A stretch of 64,000 nucleotides of DNA from contig JACEEZ010003827.1 of assembly GCA_016584305.1 (NCBI GenBank), positions 130,568 through 194,567 of the forward strand, read 5' to 3'. This DNA is from Chionoecetes opilio (Eukaryota; Arthropoda; Malacostraca; Decapoda; Majidae). The notes under the pieces were generated by a model. The model saw only the letters and a list, made by a program, of their open reading frames with translations. It searched no databases and was not told the origin of the DNA. Both the position numbers and the translations under genes were made by a program. Each line of letters begins with the position of its first letter. The first letter of the stretch is position 1. Of the stretch, positions 54,820 to 64,000 are shown piece by piece.

Positions 54820-55935
54820 TACCTACACATCCTTACCCCTATTGTCTGATTCCTACACTTTTCCTACTACCCTATGTCCTAATTCCTACACTTTTCCTAC
54901 TTACCAAATGTCCTAATTCCTACACTTTTCCTACTTACCAAATGTCCTAATTCCTACACTTTTCCTACTTACCCTATGTCCTAATTCCTACACTTTTCCT
55001 ACTTACCCTATGTCCTAATTCCTACAATGTCCTAATTCCTACACTTTTCCTACTTAACCTATGTCCTAATTCGTACACTTTTCCTACTTACCCTATGTCC
55101 TAATTCCTACAATGTCCTAATTCCTACACTTTTCCTACTTACCCTATGTCCTAATTCATACACTTTTCCTATTTATCCTATGTCTAATTCATACACTTTT
55201 CCTATTGATCCTATGTCCTAATTCCTACACTTTTCCTACTTACCTTATGTCCTAATTCCTACACTTTTCCTACTGACCAAATGTCCTAATTCCTACACTT
55301 TTCCTACTTACCAAATGTCCTAATTCCTACACTTTTCCTACTTACCCCTATGTCCTAATTCCTACACTTTTCCTACTTACCAAATGTCCTAATTCCTACA
55401 CTTTTCCTATTTACCCTATGTCCTAATTCCTACACTTTTCCTACTTACCCTATGTCCTAATTCCTACACTTTTCCTACTTACCAAATGTCCTAATTCCTA
55501 CACTTTTCCTACTTACCCTATGTTCTAATTCCTACACTTTTCCTACTTACCCTATGTCCTAATTCCTACAATGTCCTAATTCCTACACTTTTCCTACTTA
55601 CCCTATGTCCTAATTCCTACACTTTTCCTACTTACCCTATGTCCTAATTCCTACAATGTCTTAATTCGTACACTTTTCCTACTTACCCTATGTCCTAATT
55701 CCTACTCTTTTCCTACTTACCCTATGTCCTAATTCCTACACTTTTCCTACTTACCCTATGTCCTAATTCCTACACTGTCCTACTTCCTAACTTTCCTCAC
55801 TTTCTACGTCCTATGTCCTAATTCCTACACTTTTCCTACTTACCCTATGTCCTAATTCCAACACTTTTCCTACGTCCCCTATGTCCTAATCCCTACACTT
55901 TTCCTACTTACCCTATGTCCTAATTCCTACACTTT
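54820..55935. repeat. ~34 bp minisatellite (CCTAATTCCTACACTTTTCC)
   Basis: About 32 units of TCCTAATTCCTACACTTTTC CTACTTACCCTATG, with CAAATG variants and truncated units (CCTACAATG). Confidence 0.97.
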
Positions 55936-56335
55936 TTTTTCTAGTGTAAGTGTTAGTTTTTACCTTTTTTCTAGTGTAAGTGTTAGTTTTCCCCTTTTTT
56001 TCTAGTGTAAGTGTTAGTTTTTCCCTTTTTTCTAGTGTAAGTGTTAGTTTTTCCCTTTTTTCTAGTGTAAGTGTTAGTTTTTCCCTATTTTCCTAGTGTT
56101 AAGTGTTAGTTTTTTTCCCCTTTTTTTCTAGTGTATGTGTTAGTTTTTTTCCTTTTTTTCTAGCGTGTTAGTTTTTACCTTTTTTCTAGTGTAAGTGTTA
56201 GTTTTTCCCTTTTTTTCTAGTGTAAGTGTTAGTTTTTCCCTTTTTTCTAGTGTTAGTTTTCCCTTTTATCTAGTGTGTGTTAGTTTTTCCCTTGTGTATG
56301 TTAGATTCCCTTTTTTCTAGTATACATTAAATTCC
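55936..56335. repeat. ~31 bp minisatellite (TTTTCTAGTGTAAGTGTTAG)
   Basis: About 12 units of TTTTTTCTAGTGTAAGTGTT AGTTTTTCCC, directly abutting the previous array. Confidence 0.95.
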
Positions 56336-56634
56336 CCCTTTTTTCATCCCTAGCTTGCATGCGCCGCCGTTCATCTTGCTTTGGTTCACAATTTATTACG
56401 GTGTCTTGTTTGCTCAGTCTTGGTGCGAGAGTTACGATGAAGCTTTTTTCCCCTCGCCCCATGTTTTATCTCCCCTTGCTTCCTACTTGTCGCCATGCAT
56501 CCTCCATAGAATACATTGCTTCCACGATTTATTTTTATTTTCTTGTCTTTCGTTTGCGTTCTTGTTTTGGGGGAATGACGGTGATGGTGAAGCGAGTATC
56601 TTCCATATTTTCATTGTGTGTGGGTGTTCTTTTC

Positions 56635-56666
<32 letters not shown>

Positions 56667-56960
56667 TCCACCATCACCACTACTATCACCACCTCCCTTC
56701 CACTCCACATCTCGATTCTCAAACTACCACTCCTTCCATTCCATTTCCATTCACCCCCACCACTACCACTACATTCCCTCTCTCCTTTTTCCCCCTTCTC
56801 TCCCTCCATCACCATCACTTACTTTCCCCTCCAACTCCTCCCATCACCCCTACCACCCAACCCAACCAAGTTTTCCCAGCCCATCACACCCCCACACCCC
56901 CACCCACCCACCCACCTCACCACACGCCCACCACACGCCCACCACACGCCCATTCAGGGA
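56635..56960. repeat. (CA)n followed by C-rich low-complexity DNA
   Basis: CA run 56635-56663, then CCACTACCAC- and CCCACCCACC-rich DNA. Open frames here reflect composition only. Confidence 0.8.
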
Positions 56961-57099
56961 AGACTCTCAGCCGTATATCTTGGAGTGTAATCAACAACAC
57001 ATTAACGTCATACCTGAAAACCTGTGGAACCGAGAAGAGTAGAGCAATGTTGGAGGAGGAGGAGGAGGGGGAAGGGGGCTAGACATAAGACGTTCTACC

Positions 57100-57529
57100 C
57101 TTCTCTCTCGCTCTCTCGCTCTCTCTCCTCTCTTCTCGCTCTCTCTCTCTCGCTCCTCATCACTCTCCTATTCACGTCTCTCTATCTCTCATCGTCTCTC
57201 TCTCACTCTTACCCTCCCATCTCCTCCTCTCTCCTGCTCATCTATCTCCTCTCCTCCTCCTCTCTCCTCTCTTCCTCTCTCTCTCTCTCCTCTCATTTGT
57301 CTCGTCCCTCTCGCTTCTCAGTCTCTCAGCTCTTCTCTTCGTCGCCACGTCATACGACCTGCATGTGATGAGTGACAGAGCGGTGAGACAGTTAAAAAAT
57401 ACTGGAGAAGACGTAAAGTCAAAAGTATCACAGAGTTAGACCTCCACCTCGTCCCAGATACAAATGATGTTGACGTCCGAGCAAGTTAGCAGATTTTGTG
57501 AGAGAGAGATCGGGAGGGGGGAGGAGAAG

Positions 57530-57589
<60 letters not shown>

Positions 57590-57590
57590 G
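57100..57590. repeat. (CT)n and (GA)n low-complexity DNA
   Basis: CTCTCTCGCT-rich block 57100-57320 and GA block 57520-57600. Confidence 0.85.
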
Positions 57591-57774
57591 GAGAGAGGAA
57601 AGTTGAGGCAGAGTAAGTGACGTAATCCTCTCTTAGGTGATTCTTCAATATTTTCCTTCCGGTTTCTCACAAGCTCGTGGCGGGAATCTTCGTATTTTTG
57701 ATCTTTTATTTATTATACCTTGATTTTTTTTATAGGGAAGGAACTCTTTTTGTACCTGTGTGTGTGTGCGTATC

Positions 57775-57775
<1 letters not shown>

Positions 57776-57851
<76 letters not shown>
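57776..57851. repeat. (CT)38 microsatellite
   Basis: Pure CT run. Confidence 0.96.
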
Positions 57852-57934
57852 GGCCGCCGCCATTGTCGTATTGATTAACCCTGTAATGGTGTCGAAGCCT
57901 GGGTCGTGGAGTCTGTTCGTCCCTTTACCACTAT

Positions 57935-58575
57935 ACCGGTCCCCTGCCTAGCCATACCAGCACCCTGCCTAGCCATACCAGCCCCCTGCCAAACCCTACC
58001 AGCCCCCTGCCAAACCCTACCAGCCCCCTGCCTAGCCATACCAGCCCCCTGTCTAACCCTACCACCCCCCTGCCTAGCCATACCAGCCCCCTGTCAAACC
58101 CTACCAGCCCCCTGCAAACCATACACCCCTGTACATACCAGCCCCCTGCCAAACCCTACCAGTCCCCTGCTAAACCATACCAGCACCCTGCCAAACCCTA
58201 CCAGCCCCCTGTCAAACCATACCAGCCCCCTGTCAAACCATACCAGCCCCCTGTCAAACCATACCAGCCCCCTGTCAAACCATACCAGCCCCCTGTCAAA
58301 CCATACCAGCCCCCTGTCAAACCTACCAGCCCCCTGTCAAACATACCAGTCCCCCTGTCAAACCCTACCAGCCCCTGCCAAACCCTACCAGCCCCCTGCC
58401 AAACCCTACCAGCCCCCTGCCAAACCATACCAGCCCCGTGTCAAACCATACCAGTCCCCTGTCAAACCATACCAGTCCCCTGTCAAACCATACCAGTCCC
58501 CTGTCAAACCATACCAGTCCCCTGTCAAACCATACCAGTCCCCTGTCAAACCATACCAGCCCCCTGCCTATTCTA
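57935..58575. repeat. 21 bp minisatellite (ACCAGCCCCCTGTCAAACCA)
   Basis: About 30 units of CCATACCAGCCCCCTGTCAA(A), with GCCTAG and CCCTACC variants. The unit is seven codons, so open frames persist on both strands; a CpG-free C-rich minisatellite, not a proline-rich gene. Confidence 0.96.
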
Positions 58576-58900
58576 GCACCTTAATTAAGAGTCCCAATCC
58601 TTTCCACCTCACACACAACAATCCCACAGTCCCAAAGCTCTGTTAAGTTTAGTCCCTCGCAGTCCTATCACCCACACAAACCTGTCCCATTACCTGTTAG
58701 CCCACCTTTTAGCATCCTATAACTTTACAACCCGTGTCTAATACCTCTCTAGTCCTCATTTAGTCATGCTTCCCTTGCCCCCATGCCCTTAACATCCTCC
58801 CATGCCCTCCCATGCCCCTCTGCTTGCCATGTCATGTCACTCACTACTCACTACTATTTTTCCTACTTGTCGCCTTGTCATACCTTGTTCACCAGCTCTA

Positions 58901-58902
<2 letters not shown>

Positions 58903-58992
<90 letters not shown>

Positions 58993-59123
58993 TTACTTTA
59001 CTGCTACTACTGCTACTGTTACTACTACTACTGCTACTATTTCTACTACTACTACCACCACTTCTACTACTACTGTTACTACTACTGCTACTACTACCAC
59101 TACCACTACCACTACCACTACCA

Positions 59124-59158
<35 letters not shown>

Positions 59159-59162
59159 GCTC
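58903..59162. repeat. (CTG)16 then (CTA)n / (CTACCA)n triplet arrays
   Basis: Sixteen pure CTG units at 58907-58957 pass into CTA and then mixed CTG/CTA/CCA triplets. Confidence 0.95.
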
Positions 59163-59227
59163 ATTGGGACACGTGTGAGGATGTCAAGAGGGTGAGAGGG
59201 AGGGAAAAATGTGCTCCTTCGACACTA

Positions 59228-59260
<33 letters not shown>

Positions 59261-59728
59261 ACACTATACACGTCACGACCTAGTTGCATCACATCACAGT
59301 TATTTATTTTACTATTAACATTTATATTAAAAACAAACGATATCATATACACATAGCCTTAAAAGCTGATAATAGGCAGTGAGTGTGTCAGAATAGCTAT
59401 AAAGTTTTTTTCGATGAAGGGGAGGCTAGGAGGGGGTCCATAGCTAGGAGGGAGCAGACATATTATAGTATGTTTACTGTTTAGTGCAATCAAGAGGAAA
59501 GAGACGCTGTTCTGTATGTTATCTCTTCTTTGCTCGCCCCTTTCCCTCCTCTCCCTCTCTTCTTCCTGTTCCGCCTTCTTGTGCACATGAGAGAGGGAAA
59601 GTGGGGGGCAGGAAGGAAGGGGAGGAAGGAAATAACCCCTCTCCCCTTCCATCCCCACCCCTTACCTGCCCCCTCTCCCCCAATCCCCACCTTACCTACC
59701 TCTCCCTCCCCTCCCTCCAACCAGCCAG

Positions 59729-59794
59729 CCTGCCAGCCATTCGACCTTCCAGAGTCTGTGAACGAACTCAACCATGACCGCCAAGGACGATGTG
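59729..59794 (+). CDS. Speculative exon of the third gene
   Basis: Acceptor CCAACCAGCCAG after a long pyrimidine tract, then in phase 1: CQPFDLPESVNELNHDRQGR C, donor G|GTTTCC (poor). Phase 1 in and out fits the exon at 46284. Supported only by phase and protein-like composition amid low-complexity DNA. Confidence 0.2.
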
Positions 59795-60179
59795 GTTTCC
59801 TCCTCCTCCTCATCCACCACCTCCTCCTCCTTCTCCTCCTTCTCCTCCTCCTCCTCCCCCTCCTCTCCCCCCCTCCTCCTCCTCCTCCTCCTTGGTTGTG
59901 CCCGAACCGCTTTTTATAAACAACATTTTTCGTTGTATAATCATCTTTGTTTTCTCCTGTAACATCTCTTCCATTTATCTCCTCCTTCTACACCTCGATC
60001 AGGCTTCTCTCTCCCTGTCTATTACCTCCCATCTTTATCAGGGTCTCTCTTTGTACCCTCATCATCTCTGTTTCCCGTACCCTTTCATCCCTCCGCCCGT
60101 TCACTTCACCAGCTTTACTTGTGCGCTGCGGCTGCCACTTAGCGATATATTCTGCTCCTTTACCCGACATTCCACCACA

Positions 60180-60845
60180 GTAGTAGGAGGAGGGGGGGGC
60201 AGAGGAGGAGAAGGAATACATAGGAATACGAGTAGAGAATAGTAGTAGGAGGCAGAGGAAGAGGAGGAATACAAAGGAATGAGTAGTAGGAGTAGAAGAA
60301 GAGGAGGAATACAAAGGAATAATAGTAGAGAGTAGTAGCAGTAAGAGTAGAGTAAGAGGAGAAATACAAAGGAATAAGAGTAGTAGGAGTAGGAGCAGAG
60401 GAAGAGGAGGAATACAAAGGAATAAGAGTAGTAGGAGTAGGAGCAGAGGAAGAGGAGGAATACAAAGGAATACGAGTAGAGAGTAGTAGGAGTAGGAGTA
60501 GAGTAAGAGGAGGAATACAAAGGAATACGAGTAGAGAGTAGTAGGAGTAGGAGTAGAGTAAGAGGAGGAATACAAAGGAATACGAGTAGAGAGGAGTAGG
60601 AGTAGAGTAAGAGGAGGAATACAAAGGAATACGAGTAGAGAGTAGTAGCAGTAGGAGTAAGAGTAGAGGAAGAGGAGGAATACAAAGGAATACGAGTAGA
60701 GAGTAGTAGCAGTAGGAGTAAGAGTAGAGGAAGAGGACGAATACAAAGGAATAATAGTAGTCGTAGTAGTAGAGGAGGAGGAGGAGGAGGAGGAGGAGAA
60801 GAAGAAGAAGAAGAAGAAGAAGAAGAAGAAGAAGAAGAAGAGGAG
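60180..60845. repeat. ~55 bp purine-rich minisatellite
   Basis: About ten units of GAGGAGGAATACAAAGGAAT ACGAGTAGAGAGTAGTAGGA GTAGGAGTAGAG, ending in pure GGA and GAA runs (60770-60845). Confidence 0.95.
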
Positions 60846-61034
60846 GTGCGTGGAGGGAGGGTATGGGAAGGTGTTGTAGGATGGTTATAAGTTCCTCAGG
60901 TAACATAAACGATAAGGAAGGATGTTTAATGGCAAAGTTCCTACTACCCCATTAGGAACAATGGACTGGCTAGCCGGCTGGTTAGGTCCTTCGCTCCTTC
61001 AGGCTTCCCCTCCTTGTCCTTTGTCCCTCTCTAC

Positions 61035-61095
61035 TTCTCCCTCCTCCTCCTCTCCTCCTCTCCTCCTCCTCCTCCTCCTCCTCCTCCTCCAGCCA
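61035..61095. repeat. (CTC)n simple repeat
   Basis: CTCCTCCTCCTCC run; the inverse relation to the purine array at 60180-60845 is noted. Confidence 0.85.
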
Positions 61096-61609
61096 GTCAG
61101 CCAAGGCTGCCGCACCACCCTTGAACTTCACACTGTGTTCCCACCATTACAAAACACACATAACATGACCTATCTATCAAGCACTAAACCTGCCCCCACA
61201 AACAAAGTAGTAGTTAGCCATAGATTACAGCTTTCAACTTTCCTCACAAATTCCATGCAGTTTTTCTATATTGCATGGTATCACTTCATTTCCGGCCAGT
61301 TTCGGCTGGAGGGATGGGTGGGTGGGGAGGAGCCTTCTACTTTCCTATCCTTTCTCCCTTATTATCTAGTTAGTGTAGTGTAGTTAAAGCAAACAGCCTT
61401 GTAAGGACCTATTGGTATGTTGCTGTTTGTGTTTCCTTTGTAATCCTTTGTAATCCTCCTCCTCTCCTCCCTCTCTCTCCATACCAGCAGCCTCTAGTCA
61501 ACCAGCCGGCCAGCCACCCAACTGTCCCTCCTCCTCCTCCTCCTCCTTCTCCATTAACCATAGTCAGGTCATCATGAGTCAGCTTCCCAGACAACACACT
61601 GCTCATTTT

Positions 61610-61985
61610 GTTCTTAGTCAGTCAGTCAGTCAGAGGATGAGTCACCCTTTTCATTACTTAGTCAGTTTTTAATTTTTTGTAATTTAAGCATTTATTAAAG
61701 GCGTTATTATTTCATCAGATACATTACATTCATATTTTTATTTTATTATTATTGACAGTTATTAAATAGTTATTATTTACATCAGTTCTCTCGGTATGCG
61801 TTTGTTTAGTCAGTTAATAATTTAGACAGGTATCCGTTCTGCCTTCTCAGTCAGTCAAGTCAGTCAGTCAGTCAGTAAAGCAGAGATAGCTTCCCCATTT
61901 CGTAAGTCATTCAGTCAACTAGTTAGTCAGTAAATCAGTCAGCCAGTCAGTTTTTACATGCTTCAGTCAGTCAGTCAGTCTTATA
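61610..61985. repeat. (CAGT)n interspersed
   Basis: Several GTCAGTCAGTCAG clusters within AT-rich DNA. Confidence 0.7.
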
Positions 61986-62027
61986 TTATGGTCTTAGGTA
62001 GAGATTGGTGTGGTATCAGAATAAGCT

Positions 62028-62109
<82 letters not shown>

Positions 62110-62193
62110 ACACAGACTCTTCTTGCTCACCTTGCATCTCCCCTCTCTCCCCCCACCCCCTCCCAATACGATGTCCCGTTCCACACAGCCCCC

Positions 62194-62253
<60 letters not shown>

Positions 62254-62258
62254 CTCGT

Positions 62259-62290
<32 letters not shown>

Positions 62291-62292
62291 CT
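62028..62292. repeat. (CT)n compound microsatellite
   Basis: Three long CT runs separated by C-rich DNA; pyrimidine-rich DNA continues to ~62780. Confidence 0.93.
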
Positions 62293-62877
62293 TCAACATC
62301 TCCCTCCCTCTCTACCCTCTCCCTCTCCTTCTACTTCCCTCCCCTCCCTACACCTTGAAATAACGATCCCTTCCACCACCCCCCTTCCTTATTCCCTCTC
62401 CTACCCTTCCCCTCGTCCTCTTCCTACCCTTTCTCTCTCCCTAACCTCTCTACCCTTCCCTACCTCCTTCCCTCTATTTACCCTATCCTTACCCTCTTCA
62501 TCCTTACCCTTACCCTTAGTACCCCTTATCCTACCCTACCCTCTACCCCGTCTCTTGTCCCCTTCCCATGCACAGACGCTTGCCTAAAACCCTTCCCTAC
62601 CCTTCCTTAACCCTTCCTCCCTTAACCCTTACCCTTCCTCTTCACATCCTTCCCTATTTACCCATCCTTACCCTACCTACCTACCCTTCCCTCTTGTCCC
62701 TCTTCCCTCCAACCTGCTTACAACCCGTACCCTCCCATTCCTTACTTCCTACCTCCATCCTACCTACCTTCTCTTACTAGTACCCATCTTCCTTGCGCTC
62801 CCTTCATGCAAGACGCTGTACCCTACCTCCAGTGTCTCCTTCCTCTCATGTCCTACTCGTCCCCTTCCCATGCACAG

Positions 62878-62925
62878 ACGACCTCACAATGTCTCGCCGT
62901 CACGTGATCCGCGGCTATTGTCAGG
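62878..62925 (+). CDS. Speculative exon of the third gene
   Basis: Acceptor CCTTCCCATGCACAG after a strong pyrimidine tract, then in phase 1 DDLTMSRRHVIRGYCQ and a weak donor G|GTGACC. CpG content rises locally. The acceptor sequence TCCCCTTCCCATGCACAG is duplicated 300 bp upstream (62557-62574). Phase fits 46284-46392. Confidence 0.25.
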
Positions 62926-63100
62926 GTGACCGTAGGGTGATGGGCGTGAGAGCGGGTGTCATTGCAGGGTGGGGCTGGGGGCGTGAGGCGATGGGCGTGA
63001 GAGCGGGTGTCATTGCAGGGGTGGGCGTGGGGGCGTGGGGCATGGGAACAATGGGCGTGGTCGTAGGGTGACACTGTGGTTGTTAAGTGGTATAATGAAC

Positions 63101-63101
<1 letters not shown>

Positions 63102-63167
<66 letters not shown>

Positions 63168-63242
63168 CTGGGTATAATGAACAGAGTTTTTTGAGCACTT
63201 ATTGCCTTAACTTATCTACCTTTTCAGCCATCTGTATGATTA

Positions 63243-63315
<73 letters not shown>
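63102..63315. repeat. (GA)n microsatellites
   Basis: GA runs 63102-63164 and 63248-63313. Confidence 0.95.
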
Positions 63316-63318
<3 letters not shown>

Positions 63319-63434
63319 TGAAGGTAAAAAATAGATAACTATAAAGATACCGGATTGGAGGTGGTAGGCCGTAGAGAGAGAAAAAAAAGTAAGATGATGA
63401 GATAAAGATTGGAATGGTTTAGAGTTGGTGAGGA

Positions 63435-63835
63435 TGTGGAGGAAGGAAGGAAGGAAGGAAGGAAGGAAAAAGGAGATGGAAATAACAAGGAAGGAAGGAA
63501 AGAGAAGGAAAAGAGAAAAAGGAGAAGGAAGGGAAAAGGAGATAGCAAACAACAAGATGAAGGAAGGAAGGAAGGAAGAAAAAAGGAGATAGCAAACAAC
63601 AAGATGAAGGAAGGAAAGAAGGAAGGAAGGAAGGAAAGAAGGAAGGAAGGAAGGGAGAAGGAGATAGCAAACAACAAGATGAAGGAAGGAAGGAAGGAAG
63701 GAAGGAAGGAAAAAGGAGATAGCAAACAAACAAGAGAAGGAAGGAAGGAAAGGAAAAGGAGATAGCAAACAACAAGATGAAGGAAGGAAAGAAGGAAGGA
63801 AGAAAAGAAAAGGAGGAACGGAAGGAAACTGAAAG
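63435..63835. repeat. (GGAA)n with a GAGATAGCAAACAACAAGATGA unit
   Basis: GGAAGGAAGGAA tracts separated five times by AAGGAGATAGCAAACAACAA GATGAAGG. Confidence 0.94.
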
Positions 63836-64000
63836 AGGGAGAAGAAGATAGCAAACAAATAGCAAACAACAAACAAGTAGTAGATCAAAGCGTCACATGA
63901 AGGAAAGTTGAGACGCACAGTCCAGCTCGAGGCATTGGGAGGGAGGGGAGGGGAGGACGAGGGAAATACTTTCTTTCCCTCACTGCAAACTTGGCTCTGA

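Noticed and set aside
57906..58646. 246-codon proline-rich frame (PCLAIPAPCQTLP)
   Set aside because: A 21 bp C-rich minisatellite; frame changes with each unit-length variant and no splice or start evidence.
60101..60906. 194-252 codon minus-strand frames
   Set aside because: Readings of the ~55 bp purine-rich minisatellite (LCIPPLPLLLLL type); purely compositional.
63199..63918. 239-codon minus-strand frame rich in FLPSF
   Set aside because: Antisense of the (GGAA)n array; low complexity.

Overview
The window is animal nuclear DNA: intron-split genes with GT/AG junctions, many transposon remnants and a great deal of simple-sequence DNA. Protein content points to an arthropod, most likely a decapod crustacean (a crab or relative). 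The evidence is a variant ionotropic receptor with the SYSG..TAMLTVPR..IPIDSL core typical of arthropod IRs, an invertebrate OS-9, tRNA-derived SINEs, and short TTAGG-type repeats. The species is inference.

Three genes are visible, all on the + strand. (1) About 141-8003: the 3' part of an ionotropic receptor (IR) gene in nine exons; the 5' end lies left of the window. (2) 9771-29505: a complete OS-9 homologue, the ER lectin of ER-associated degradation, in 15 certain exons plus one probable exon (23378-23605). Its signal peptide and MRH domain are intact, and all four mannose-contact residues known from human OS-9 are present. Two exons (17344-17616 and 22485-22676) only read through if single-base indels are allowed, most likely assembly errors. 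(3) 46284-46392: a single first coding exon with a signal peptide, inside a CpG-rich promoter-like block (about 45300-46420). Its continuation was not firmly found, so the right third of the window is probably a giant first intron made almost wholly of micro- and minisatellites.

Introns and the 30-45 kb intergenic stretch are packed with transposons. There are about 16 copies of a ~210 bp TTAA-flanked piggyBac-like MITE. There are many 5'-truncated tails of one CR1/L2-like LINE, an RTE-like LINE C-terminus, and at least three tRNA-derived SINE families. TIR elements with TA target sites are present, as are several large palindromic (foldback) elements. One of these is 1.47 kb with near-identical ~730 bp arms and a 10 bp target-site duplication.

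The most striking pattern concerns splice sites. At least five separate minisatellites in the two genes have a repeat unit that contains the splice junction itself. Three are built from a 3' splice acceptor and exon start (before the exons at 4373, 6049 and 28210). Two are built from a 5' donor (after the exons ending 4524 and 27652). Independently, four exons (1195, 3561, 12017, 17344) have a sense-oriented LINE 3' tail ending 3-23 nt before the acceptor AG, in the polypyrimidine-tract position. Together these suggest that exon borders in this genome are preferred sites for tandem amplification and LINE-tail retention.
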